Below are positions 6,614-13,453 of a stretch of DNA of 13,453 nucleotides, piece by piece. A program made the translations under genes and the position numbers. Numbering within the stretch: the stretch's first letter is position 1; the number at the start of each line of letters is the position of its first letter. The stretch comes from JBAIYU01 sp036763085. GTDB lineage: Bacteria; Bacillota; Negativicutes; DSM-1736; Dendrosporobacteraceae. Below the pieces are notes generated by a model, which was not told the DNA's origin, made no database searches, and saw only the letters and a list, made by a program, of their open reading frames with translations. The DNA lies in NCBI RefSeq assembly GCF_036763085.1, contig NZ_JBAIYU010000008.1, forward strand, positions 1 through 13,453, in the 5' to 3' direction.

Positions 6614-7126
6614 ATGAGATCAAGAAGAACAGTATTGTTAGGTTTATTCGTAGCTGCAGCTAGTATTTTACATGTTATAGAAGCAAGTATACCTCTACCC
6701 TTACCAATACCAGGTGTCAAATTAGGCTTAGCAAATATTGTTTCGCTTTTTACGTTAATAGTCTACGGGTGGCGAGATGCTTTGCTTGTAACAACAGTCA
6801 GAGTATTTATCGGCTCACTCTTTAGTGGTACTATGTTTGGACCCTCATTTATTATGAGCTTAAGCGGTGGTGTATTTTGTGTCCTTATAATGGCCGTTGT
6901 ATATCATAAGTGGTCTAATATCTATTCTTATATTGGAATTAGTATATCGGGAGCGGTTGCTCATAATATAGCACAATTAATTAGTGCATCATTTTTTATA
7001 GATAGCATAGGGATTTTCTGGTATTTACCTTACTTATTGATCTTGTCAGTGCCGACTGGAATGGCTGTCGGTATGACAACTTGCTTTTTAAAACATAAAT
7101 TGGAAGATAATCTCAAATATAGTTAA
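6614..7126 (+). CDS. Gx transporter family membrane protein (heptaprenyl diphosphate synthase component I family)
   Basis: A 170-residue membrane protein with about five hydrophobic segments. PLPIPGVKLGLANIVSLFTL (about 30-49) and FIGSLFSGTMFGPSFIMSLSG (about 66-86) are family-typical. The family (PF07456) is named for heptaprenyl diphosphate synthase component I but resembles ECF-type substrate-binding membrane subunits; its substrate is unknown, and a prenyl-synthase role should not be assumed. No component II gene is visible. The ATG has AGGGGG at about 6603-6608, overlapping the end of the NusG-II gene, so they are probably co-translated. An intrinsic terminator follows 22 bases after the stop. 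Confidence 0.87.
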   Translation: MRSRRTVLLGLFVAAASILHVIEASIPLPLPIPGVKLGLANIVSLFTLIVYGWRDALLVTTVRVFIGSLFSGTMFGPSFIMSLSGGVFCVLIMAVVYHKWSNIYSYIGISISGAVAHNIAQLISASFFIDSIGIFWYLPYLLILSVPTGMAVGMTTCFLKHKLEDNLKYS

Positions 7127-7148
7127 TTTTTCAGCTAAAATTCCACAA

Positions 7149-7180
7149 AAATCCTTGCTTATCGGCAAGGATTTCTTTTA
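7149..7180 (+). terminator. Intrinsic terminator after the Gx-transporter gene
   Basis: AAATCCTTGC (7149-7158) pairs with GCAAGGATTT (7165-7174), a 10-bp stem with loop TTATCG, followed by CTTTTATTT. It closes the NusG-II/Gx transcript and separates it from the cell-shape cluster. Confidence 0.9.
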
Positions 7181-7244
7181 TTTAGGTAGAAGATAACATA
7201 GTTGTATAGAATATAGTATTGTTTCAGATACTGGAGGTATAAGA

Positions 7245-7517
7245 ATGCCGAGCGGAAAAAATAAAGGATATGGTTTATTAGCTTTGTTTCTTATTACCGG
7301 CGCAATATTAGGCGGAATTTTGGGTGAATTTATTACTAATTCAACTGATTTGGCTGGGTTGGCACCTTATCTGGTAAAAAACTACCCGATAATTGATTTG
7401 CCGCCGGTTATAATAAACTTGTATGTAATTAAATTTATTGTAGGCTTTGCTTTGCACCCAAACTTAATGAGTATCTTGGGTATAATCGCGGCAATTTTTC
7501 TTTTTCGCAGATTTTAA
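7245..7517 (+). CDS. DUF4321 family small membrane protein
   Basis: A 90-residue protein with two hydrophobic segments (about 9-30 and 58-87) and a glycine-rich first helix (ITGAILGGILGEF). This matches the DUF4321 family, of unknown function, whose genes are typically found just upstream of maf and mreB in clostridia and relatives. The ATG has GGAGGT at 7233-7238. Because a terminator lies immediately upstream, a promoter for the cluster is expected in 7186-7230. TAGAAT (7207-7212) and TATAGT (7212-7217) resemble -10 boxes, but neither has a good -35 partner. The 43 bases to maf contain only a weak 6-bp hairpin (7523-7528 with 7537-7542). Confidence 0.85.
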   Translation: MPSGKNKGYGLLALFLITGAILGGILGEFITNSTDLAGLAPYLVKNYPIIDLPPVIINLYVIKFIVGFALHPNLMSILGIIAAIFLFRRF

Positions 7518-7560
7518 TCTTTAAACAGTATGAATGCTGTTTTCTTGCGGGAGGTTGACT

Positions 7561-8130
7561 ATGACTGTCATTTTGGCATCAGCATCACCAAGGCGTAAGC
7601 AATTATTAGAACAAGTCGGCTGTCAGTTTACTATAATTACAAGTGACATTGATGAAGATAACAACTTATCGATGGCTCCAGAGGATCTTGCTATACATCA
7701 TGCATTGTGCAAGGCAAGAGATGTAGCAGTTAAGACTGGATGTGACGCTGTAGTTATCGGAGCTGATACAGTGGTTGTGCTAGATGGCAAGGTTTTTGGT
7801 AAGCCATCAAATTCAGTTGATGCAAAGAGGATGCTGCTCAGTTTATCAGGTCGCAAGCATTTTGTAATTACAGGTATAGCAGTAGTTAGAGCTGATAAGG
7901 TTTGGACTGATTTTACTCAAACTGAAGTTACTATAAAAGATCTTACTGATGAAGAGATTGATAGATATATTGCTACAGGCGAGCCTATGGATAAAGCTGG
8001 TGCTTATGCAATTCAGGGGATTGGCGCTTTATTTGTTGAGAGTATAAAAGGGTGTTATACCAATGTAGTTGGTTTACCTCTAAATAATTTGGCAAAATTG
8101 CTAAAAAAGGCTGGTATTGAGCTGTTATGA
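7561..8130 (+). CDS. maf: Maf family nucleotide pyrophosphatase
   Basis: A 189-residue Maf/YhdE-type nucleoside triphosphate pyrophosphatase. Members hydrolyse dTTP, UTP or modified nucleotides to the monophosphate and may limit misincorporation; B. subtilis Maf overproduction inhibits septation. The N-terminal ILASASPRRKQLL is the substrate-binding signature, IGADTVVVLDGKVFGKP the central motif, and KAGAYAIQGIGALFVE the C-terminal one. The start is the ATG at 7561, with GGGAGG at 7549-7554 six bases away. An in-frame upstream ATG at 7534 would add nine residues that include the ribosome site. The stop overlaps the radC start (ATGA), so the two are translationally coupled. Confidence 0.95.
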   Translation: MTVILASASPRRKQLLEQVGCQFTIITSDIDEDNNLSMAPEDLAIHHALCKARDVAVKTGCDAVVIGADTVVVLDGKVFGKPSNSVDAKRMLLSLSGRKHFVITGIAVVRADKVWTDFTQTEVTIKDLTDEEIDRYIATGEPMDKAGAYAIQGIGALFVESIKGCYTNVVGLPLNNLAKLLKKAGIELL

Positions 8131-8828
8131 GTGTGGACAGACCTCTCATGCTGAAAGAACTACCTGAAGATGAGCGGCCGCGAGAAAAAATGCTGACCAA
8201 AGGCGCTTCCTCGTTAAGTAATGTTGAACTTCTAGCCATCCTACTTCGCACTGGTACAAAAAAGGATTCTGTAGTGCGATTGGCAGAAAGGTTACTCAAG
8301 CGAAACGAAGATATGGGGTTGGCGGGGCTTGCAAGGCTCTCTCCACAAGATATGAGTAGAATAAAGGGAATAGGTGCAGCTAAATCACTAACGGTTGCTG
8401 CAGCTATCGAACTAGGAAAACGTCTGGCCTCATTAGTGCCTAATGAACGTCCAGTATTACGTTCGCCACAAGATGCTGCTAACTATATGATGGCTAAACT
8501 TAGATACGAAACAAAGGAAAACTTCGTTGCTATATTACTATCTACGAAAAATCATATTATAGCTGCCCCTACAATATCAGTAGGTACACTTAATGCGTCT
8601 CTTGTACATCCCCGGGAATTGTTTAAAGAAGCGATAAACTATTCAGCCGCATCAGTAATTTTAGTACACAATCACCCTAGTGGTGATCCGTCACCTAGCA
8701 GGGAAGATATTGAGCTTACCCAAAAACTTGTTAATGCTGGAAAATTCTTGGAAATTTCTGTACTTGATCATGTAATTATTGGTGATAACAAGTATGTAAG
8801 CCTTAAAGAAAAGGGAATAATAGTATAG
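8127..8828 (+). CDS. radC: RadC family protein (JAB/MPN+ domain)
   Basis: A 233-residue RadC-family protein. The N-terminal part contains a helix-hairpin-helix segment (MSRIKGIGAAKSLTV), consistent with DNA contact. The C-terminal JAB/MPN+ domain has the metal-binding motif H181-N-H183-PSGDPSPSRED194. Despite the name, a DNA-repair role is not established; the original E. coli radC phenotype was traced to another gene. The place between maf and mreB is conserved in many Firmicutes. The ATG overlaps the maf stop by four bases. A 50-base gap before mreB holds no clear promoter or terminator. Confidence 0.95.
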   Translation: MSVDRPLMLKELPEDERPREKMLTKGASSLSNVELLAILLRTGTKKDSVVRLAERLLKRNEDMGLAGLARLSPQDMSRIKGIGAAKSLTVAAAIELGKRLASLVPNERPVLRSPQDAANYMMAKLRYETKENFVAILLSTKNHIIAAPTISVGTLNASLVHPRELFKEAINYSAASVILVHNHPSGDPSPSREDIELTQKLVNAGKFLEISVLDHVIIGDNKYVSLKEKGIIV

Positions 8829-8878
8829 GATTTATTCGTAAAAGAGATGCTTGTTTTAACGAAAGGGGTTATATTTTT

Positions 8879-9913
8879 ATGTGGAAATTGTTTGGATCAT
8901 TATCACGTGATATGGGGATAGACCTTGGTACTGCTAATACATTAGTTCATGTTAAAGGCAAAGGTATAGTGCTTAGAGAACCATCTGTTGTAGCTATTCA
9001 GCGTGATACGGGTGAGATTTTGGCTGTTGGTGAAGAAGCAAAACAAATGATTGGTCGTACCCCTGGCAATATAATTGCAGTAAGGCCGTTAAAGGATGGA
9101 GTAATTGCAGACTTTGACGTTACACAGGCTATGTTAAAATATTTTATTAGAAAAGCTATTGATACAAAATCTTTTATTCGCCCTCGCGTTGTAGTTGGTG
9201 TACCTTCTGGAGTCACTGAGGTTGAAAAAAGAGCAGTAATAGATGCAACTATTCAGGCTGGTGCTAGAGAAGCTTATCTTATAGAAGAGCCTATGGCTGC
9301 AGCAATTGGTGCAGGACTTCCTGTTCATGAGCCAACTGGCAATATGGTAGTCGATATTGGTGGTGGTACCACTGAGGTTGCTGTAATTTCGCTAGGCGGG
9401 ATTGTTACCAGCCGTTCAATTAGAATCGGCGGTGACGAAATGGATGAAGCCATTGTTCAATACATTAAGCGTACTTATAATCTAATGATAGGTGAGCGTA
9501 CTGCTGAAGAGATTAAAATAACGATAGGCGCAGCAATTGCCCCAGAATTAGATGAAACAATGGATATCCGTGGACGCGATTTAGTGACTGGTTTACCAAA
9601 AACTCTAACTATTAGGGCGCGTGAAGTACAGCAAGCGCTTAGTGAACCAGTTTCCGGTATAATTGAAGCAGTTAAAGTGACATTGGAAAAAACCCCACCA
9701 GAGTTGGCGTCAGATATCATGGACCGTGGTATTGTTATGACTGGCGGAGGATCACTGCTTAGAGGACTTGACGTTCTATTAAGTAGAGAAACGGGGATGC
9801 CTGTTTATATCTCTGAAGACGCTCTTTCCTGTGTAGGTGAAGGAACAGGCCGAGCTTTGGAGAGTATTGATCTATTAAAAAGGGTGTTGATGTCCCCTAA
9901 AAAACTTGGATAG
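8879..9913 (+). CDS. mreB: Rod shape-determining protein MreB
   Basis: An actin-like ATPase of 344 residues, which assembles on the inner face of the membrane and steers the peptidoglycan elongation machinery. Actin-fold motifs are intact: phosphate 1 at D15-LGTANT, phosphate 2 at D159-IGGGTTEV and the adenosine motif MTGGGSLLRGL from 287. RDMGIDLGTANTLVHVKGKG at the N-terminus is typical, with a short amphipathic leader MWKLFGSL that could contact the membrane. AGGGG at 8864-8868 is about 10 bases from the ATG, slightly long. The gene leads mreB-mreC-mreD-mrdA; the mreB stop is 15 bases before mreC. Confidence 0.98.
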   Translation: MWKLFGSLSRDMGIDLGTANTLVHVKGKGIVLREPSVVAIQRDTGEILAVGEEAKQMIGRTPGNIIAVRPLKDGVIADFDVTQAMLKYFIRKAIDTKSFIRPRVVVGVPSGVTEVEKRAVIDATIQAGAREAYLIEEPMAAAIGAGLPVHEPTGNMVVDIGGGTTEVAVISLGGIVTSRSIRIGGDEMDEAIVQYIKRTYNLMIGERTAEEIKITIGAAIAPELDETMDIRGRDLVTGLPKTLTIRAREVQQALSEPVSGIIEAVKVTLEKTPPELASDIMDRGIVMTGGGSLLRGLDVLLSRETGMPVYISEDALSCVGEGTGRALESIDLLKRVLMSPKKLG

Positions 9914-9928
9914 AGAGGAGCCAGAAAT

Positions 9929-10861
9929 GTGCGCTTTTTAAACAAAAAGACGGTCATCCTGCTGGTGGCTGTAATTGCCGTCTTTTTGCTGGCCATTTCC
10001 GCGGCACATGGAAAATATAAGTTCGCTTTCAGTGAAAGATTGATTACCACAATTTTGGTTCCTGTTGAGTATGCTGTTTCAAAAATTGGATACAGTTTTC
10101 GTAATGCTAGTTCATCCGCTTGGCAGATTATGACGGTATATCGCCAAAATCAGTCCTTAAAATCTGAAAATGAGCAACTTAAACAAAATAATCTTAATTT
10201 TACCGAGATTATGGCAGAAAACGAGCGGCTGCGGGACATGCTTGCTTATAAAAAAGGTGTTCCGCAGTTCGATTTAGTTACTGCTTCTGTGGTAGCACGT
10301 GACCCGGGAACTTGGACCAGTACTATAATAATTAATCGTGGAACGGCAGATGGTATTACAAAAGATATGCCTGTAATTACACCGCAGGGACTTGTTGGAA
10401 ACGTAGTAAGCACATATAGTAATTCAGCTAAGGTTCAATTAATTCTTGATCCTCGCAGTGCAGTGGGATCATTAGTTCAGCGCCCAGAGTCAAGGGTAGC
10501 AGCTATTGTTGAAGGAAATAGTTCGAATCCCAATGCTCCCCGGATGGTCAATATCGCGCGTGATGCGGATATTATAAAAGGGGACAAAATCATTACGTCG
10601 GGGTTCGGAGGAATCTATCCTAAAGGTTTGTTAGTGGGTGACGTAGTAGATGTAATAAATGACGAAGGCGGTTTATTAAAATATGCTGTACTCAAAACAG
10701 CTGTGGATTTTAATAGGCTAGAAGAAGTATTTGTCATAGTACGTTCGCGGGAACCTATCTCAGCTGTGCCTCAAGCAGTTAAACCTGGACAACCTAATCC
10801 TTCAGTAACTTCACCGTCAGTTCCTAACTCCCCAACAGGGCAGCAAGGGGGCACACGATGA
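9929..10861 (+). CDS. mreC: Rod shape-determining protein MreC
   Basis: A 310-residue bitopic protein that scaffolds the elongasome outside the membrane. The anchor is at about 8-26, a coiled coil runs over about 71-108 (RQNQSLKSENEQLKQ and later ENERLRDML), and the beta-rich MreC domain follows to about 275. The tail is rich in proline, serine and glutamine and likely disordered. The start is GTG at 9929, because the ATG two bases earlier (9927) reads M-C-A-F-stop. GAGAGGAG at 9913-9920 serves either start. The stop overlaps the mreD start by four bases (ATGA), giving coupling. Confidence 0.95.
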   Translation: MRFLNKKTVILLVAVIAVFLLAISAAHGKYKFAFSERLITTILVPVEYAVSKIGYSFRNASSSAWQIMTVYRQNQSLKSENEQLKQNNLNFTEIMAENERLRDMLAYKKGVPQFDLVTASVVARDPGTWTSTIIINRGTADGITKDMPVITPQGLVGNVVSTYSNSAKVQLILDPRSAVGSLVQRPESRVAAIVEGNSSNPNAPRMVNIARDADIIKGDKIITSGFGGIYPKGLLVGDVVDVINDEGGLLKYAVLKTAVDFNRLEEVFVIVRSREPISAVPQAVKPGQPNPSVTSPSVPNSPTGQQGGTR

Positions 10862-11346
10862 GGATTGTGGTTTGGGGTATTATCATTCTAGTGTCGCTAG
10901 TAGTTCAGTCTACGATAATGCCGATGCTGTCTTTTAATGGTATAAAGCCAGACCTGCTCTTAATTATTGTTGTTTCTGCAAGTCTGTTATTAGGTAAAGA
11001 ACAAGGTGTGAGTGTTGGTTTTTTTTCAGGGCTGCTGCAAGATTTGGCTGGTGGCAATGTTTTCGGACTTAATACTTTGTCGAAACTAATTACTGGATAC
11101 TTGTTTGGGATGGCTGAACGCAAGGTGTTTAAAGAACATATTTTACTTCCTGTGTTAGCGATGAGTATTGCCACTTTTTTTAATAGTGTGATATCTTTTA
11201 TTATTGTAGGACTGCTAGGCTACAAGGTACAGCTTATTTCAGCAATAATGAATAACGTATTACCGCTTATGCTTTATAATGTGATAGTAGCAATACCTGT
11301 ACATCAGGTGATATATAGGGTGAGTCGGTTAAATAGGGCACCTTAG
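10858..11346 (+). CDS. mreD: Rod shape-determining protein MreD
   Basis: A 162-residue integral membrane protein with about five hydrophobic helices, matching MreD in length, character and position after mreC. The conserved KPDLLLIIVV and GLLQDLAGG segments are visible near residues 25-34 and 54-62. MreD stabilises MreC and the PBP2-RodA assembly. It overlaps mreC by four bases and its stop codon lies in the loop of a 13-bp hairpin that separates it from mrdA. Confidence 0.93.
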   Translation: MRIVVWGIIILVSLVVQSTIMPMLSFNGIKPDLLLIIVVSASLLLGKEQGVSVGFFSGLLQDLAGGNVFGLNTLSKLITGYLFGMAERKVFKEHILLPVLAMSIATFFNSVISFIIVGLLGYKVQLISAIMNNVLPLMLYNVIVAIPVHQVIYRVSRLNRAP

Positions 11347-11360
11347 GGTGCCCCTATTTA
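11330..11360 (+). promoter_or_regulatory. Hairpin over the mreD stop codon
   Basis: Positions 11330-11342 pair with 11347-11360, giving 13 bp with one bulged C (11354) and the loop TTAG, which includes the mreD stop (11344-11346). No T-tract follows, so it is more likely a partial terminator, a processing or stabilising element, or a limiter of coupling to mrdA than a full terminator (inference). Confidence 0.65.
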
Positions 11361-11385
11361 ATGACTAGCGAAAGGGGGGGATGGC

Positions 11386-13224
11386 ATGCTGGTAAAAAGA
11401 TCGAATAATCGTCTCGATGTACTAGCGGTTATTATTGTGTTGGTCGTTTTTTCACTAGTTACTCGATTAGGTTATTTGCAAGTTGTTCAGGGTAAATATT
11501 ACGGCGGCTTAGCCGATGGTAATAGAATTAGGCTGATACCAGTGATGGCTCCCCGAGGATTGTTTTATGATCGTAATGGGGTTTTGATGGTTTCAAATCG
11601 TCCTGGGTTCACAGTATCTTTATTACCAATAACAGGGCCTGTGCCAGACGATGTTATACAAAAACTAGCCAATATATTAAGTATTCACCCTAATGAAATT
11701 TATAATAAACTTAATCAGCATTCGGGCAGTTTTGAACCTATCAGAGTTAAAGGCGATATTGGGCCCGATATTGTTACAAAGATTGAAGAACGTAAGAATG
11801 AGCTCCCAGGAGTAGTTATTGAAATTCAGCCAATTAGAAATTATGTAAATAACGAACTAGGAGCACATGTTTTTGGTTATGTAAGTGAAATAAACGATGT
11901 AGAGTTAGAAAAACGTAAGAGCGAAGGCTATAAGTCCGGTGATGTTATAGGGAAATTCGGTTTAGAAAAAGTATATGATAAGTCTCTGCGCGGTAGAGAT
12001 GGCGGTGGTCAAGTTGAGGTTGATGTAACAGGTCGACCTGTGCAGATCCTTGGCAAAAAGGATCCAGCACCGGGAAATAACCTTGTTCTCACAATTGACT
12101 CTCGCATCCAAAAAGCAACTGAGATAGCAGTTGACGAGCAGCTTAAATTTTTACAAACTAAGACTGAGTACATAAATGCAAAGGCTGCTGCTGCAGTAGT
12201 TATAAATCCAAAGACAGGCGAAATTTTAGCCATGGTTAGCCGCCCAACATTTAATCCTAATTTTTTTGCTGGGGGCATTTCAACCAAAGAGTGGAAGTTG
12301 CTTAATGAAAACCCACATCATCCTATGGACAATAAAGTTATTTCCGGGGAATATCCACCTGGCTCTACCTTTAAAATTATTACAGGCGCGGCTGCACTTG
12401 AACTAGGTAAAGTAACACCTGAGGAAAAAATCCTTGATACTGGTTACCACTGGATCATACCAAAAGGTAATGCAATGGGAGAAGCACTTGGATGGATTAA
12501 CTTTAGAGAAGCTCTATCCAAATCAGATAATGTATATTTTTACGAAATGGGAAACAGATTAGGCATAGATAATCTAGAAAAGTATGCAAGAATGTTTGGA
12601 ATGGGAGTTGTTACAGGTATTGAGCTTCCTGGCGAGTCAGAAGGTTTAGTCGCAAACCGTCGTTATAAAGAGAAGGTTTACCAAGAAGATTGGTATCTAT
12701 CCGAAACTTTTGACGCTGCGATTGGTCAGGGTTTTCAACTGGCAACCCCGCTGCAAATGGCGGTAGTAATGAGCGAAATTGCTAATGGTGGCCATCGTTA
12801 CCGACCTTACCTGGTTAGTAAAGTTATGTCACCTAGTGGTGAAGTAATACAGACATTTGGTCCGGAGAGCACTGGTAAAATACAATTATCAGATAAAACA
12901 TTGTCACTAATTCGTGAGTCTCTTAGAGAAGTTGCTGTTGAGGGCGGGACCGCTGGTGAACTTTTTAGCAATTTCCCAATTGATATTGCGGGTAAAACTG
13001 GCACGGCAGAAAATCCTCATGGCAGTGACCACGGCTGGTTTGTTTGTTACGGTCCGTATGCTGATCCAAGTATTGCTATAGCTGTAATTGTTGAGCAGGG
13101 TGGATTTGGGGCATCTTCAGCAGTACCTATTGCCAAGAAAATTATGGAAGCAGCTTTTAATATTAATCAAGCGGCAGAAAGTGATAAAGCTGCAAAGATA
13201 TACAAGCCCCACACAGCGCTGTAA
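11386..13224 (+). CDS. mrdA: Penicillin-binding protein 2 (class B transpeptidase)
   Basis: A 612-residue class B penicillin-binding protein that cross-links peptidoglycan during cell elongation, with RodA and MreBCD as partners. A single membrane anchor lies at about 11-31, followed by the PBP dimerisation domain and then the transpeptidase domain. Its active-site motifs are complete: S327-TFK330 (nucleophile and general base), S380-D-N382 and K537-TG539-TA. The context next to mreBCD supports PBP2 rather than the division enzyme FtsI or sporulation SpoVD; no C-terminal PASTA domain is seen. A run of seven G (11374-11380) is the ribosome site, 5 bases from the ATG. An out-of-frame ATG at 11381 gives only M-A-C-W-stop. 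Confidence 0.95.
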   Translation: MLVKRSNNRLDVLAVIIVLVVFSLVTRLGYLQVVQGKYYGGLADGNRIRLIPVMAPRGLFYDRNGVLMVSNRPGFTVSLLPITGPVPDDVIQKLANILSIHPNEIYNKLNQHSGSFEPIRVKGDIGPDIVTKIEERKNELPGVVIEIQPIRNYVNNELGAHVFGYVSEINDVELEKRKSEGYKSGDVIGKFGLEKVYDKSLRGRDGGGQVEVDVTGRPVQILGKKDPAPGNNLVLTIDSRIQKATEIAVDEQLKFLQTKTEYINAKAAAAVVINPKTGEILAMVSRPTFNPNFFAGGISTKEWKLLNENPHHPMDNKVISGEYPPGSTFKIITGAAALELGKVTPEEKILDTGYHWIIPKGNAMGEALGWINFREALSKSDNVYFYEMGNRLGIDNLEKYARMFGMGVVTGIELPGESEGLVANRRYKEKVYQEDWYLSETFDAAIGQGFQLATPLQMAVVMSEIANGGHRYRPYLVSKVMSPSGEVIQTFGPESTGKIQLSDKTLSLIRESLREVAVEGGTAGELFSNFPIDIAGKTGTAENPHGSDHGWFVCYGPYADPSIAIAVIVEQGGFGASSAVPIAKKIMEAAFNINQAAESDKAAKIYKPHTAL

Positions 13225-13254
13225 CATGGTAATAATTTTATGGTTAAAACTACC

Positions 13255-13288
13255 AAGCCAAAAATCGGCATTATGCGATTTTTGGCTT
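13255..13288 (+). terminator. Terminator-like hairpin after mrdA
   Basis: AAGCCAAAAATCG (13255-13267) pairs perfectly with 13276-13288 around an 8-base loop: 13 bp. The tail GATTATTGCG has only a weak U content, so termination may be partial. It lies 30 bases after the mrdA stop. Confidence 0.7.
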
Positions 13289-13354
13289 GATTATTGCGTA
13301 AGCGAATACCACATGCTATGCATGTAGTTCCAAAAAGCTTATAGCTATGCGTCG

Positions 13355-13435
13355 AAAAAAACAGCCTCCTTTGTTAGAATAAATGCAGGTTTGCCGACCG
13401 CATAATCTGAACAAAGGAGGCGCATCCAACTGGAT
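13355..13435. promoter_or_regulatory. Inverted repeat masking a Shine-Dalgarno sequence; terminator-like on the other strand
   Basis: GCCTCCTTTGTT (13364-13375) is the exact reverse complement of AACAAAGGAGGC (13410-13421), with 34 bases between, including a smaller imperfect stem TGCAGGT/ACCGCA. On the + strand the right arm holds a perfect AAAGGAGG (13413-13420). Pairing would hide it, as in translation-controlling leaders. ATCC-AACT-GGAT (13424-13435) forms another small hairpin, and a CTG at 13430, 9 bases from the ribosome site, begins a frame open to the window edge; no ATG, GTG or TTG suits that site within the window. Read on the minus strand, the same stem is followed by TG and seven T (13361-13355), as in an intrinsic terminator. 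Which reading is biologically used cannot be decided here. Confidence 0.55.
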
Positions 13436-13453
13436 AGTAAGAGTTTAGCACAT

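Noticed and set aside
8053..8055. Cys (C165) in place of Asp in the Maf segment IKGCYTNVVG
   Set aside because: This position varies within the family (E. coli YhdE has Ser), so it is not a catalytic loss.
13311..13325. Small palindrome ACATGC-TAT-GCATGT
   Set aside because: A 6-bp stem without T-tract or repeats nearby; too short to call a site.
13088..13327. 79-residue open frame overlapping the end of mrdA
   Set aside because: It lies mostly inside mrdA in another frame, and its tail runs through the terminator hairpin; no ribosome site or family resemblance.
1..13453. CRISPR arrays, tRNA or rRNA genes
   Set aside because: No direct-repeat/spacer pattern, no cloverleaf and no rRNA-like conserved segment was seen on either strand.

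Overview
The window reads as chromosomal core sequence of an anaerobic, endospore-forming Firmicute. The evidence is a complete ferredoxin:NAD+ oxidoreductase (Rnf) operon, a Spo0E-family phosphatase gene, strong AGGAGG-type ribosome sites and a maf-radC-mreBCD-mrdA block. The gene set would fit a Sporomusa/Pelosinus-type Negativicute, but nothing seen here excludes other Clostridia, so that placement is an inference.

Layout. Positions 1-124 are non-coding with four consecutive short hairpins, possibly the right end of an IS200/IS605-type element; no transposase is visible. Positions 275-5859 carry rseC-rnfC-rnfD-rnfG-rnfE-rnfA-rnfB on the + strand, closely spaced except for a 127-base structured gap before rnfB. 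A perfect 21-bp hairpin (5859-5905) separates rnfB from a convergent Spo0E-like gene. Going the other way are a NusG-domain-II protein and a Gx-transporter-family membrane protein (6227-7126), closed by an intrinsic terminator. Then comes a cell-shape cluster: DUF4321 protein, maf, radC, mreB, mreC, mreD and mrdA (PBP2), 7245-13224, ending in a terminator-like hairpin. The last 90 bases hold a 12-bp inverted repeat that would mask a perfect Shine-Dalgarno sequence of a gene lying beyond the window.

How the genes work together. Rnf couples ferredoxin oxidation to NAD+ reduction and pumps Na+ or H+. RnfB and RnfC carry Fe-S clusters, RnfD and RnfG carry covalent FMN, and RnfA and RnfE form the membrane core. 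RseC is the accessory protein known from the related Rsx complex. NusG-II and Gx-transporter genes often accompany Rnf or FMN-binding genes; the flavin transferase ApbE needed for RnfD and RnfG is not in this window. MreB, MreC, MreD and PBP2 form the elongation machinery, with Maf and RadC as the usual upstream companions.

The most notable observations: RnfE lacks one of the two cysteines expected to bind the intramembrane Fe-S cluster; RnfG lacks the aspartate of its flavinylation motif; the Spo0E-like protein has SQELN in place of SQELD; and the two window ends hold unexplained structured non-coding DNA. I did not find a wholly new system; the rest is orthodox.
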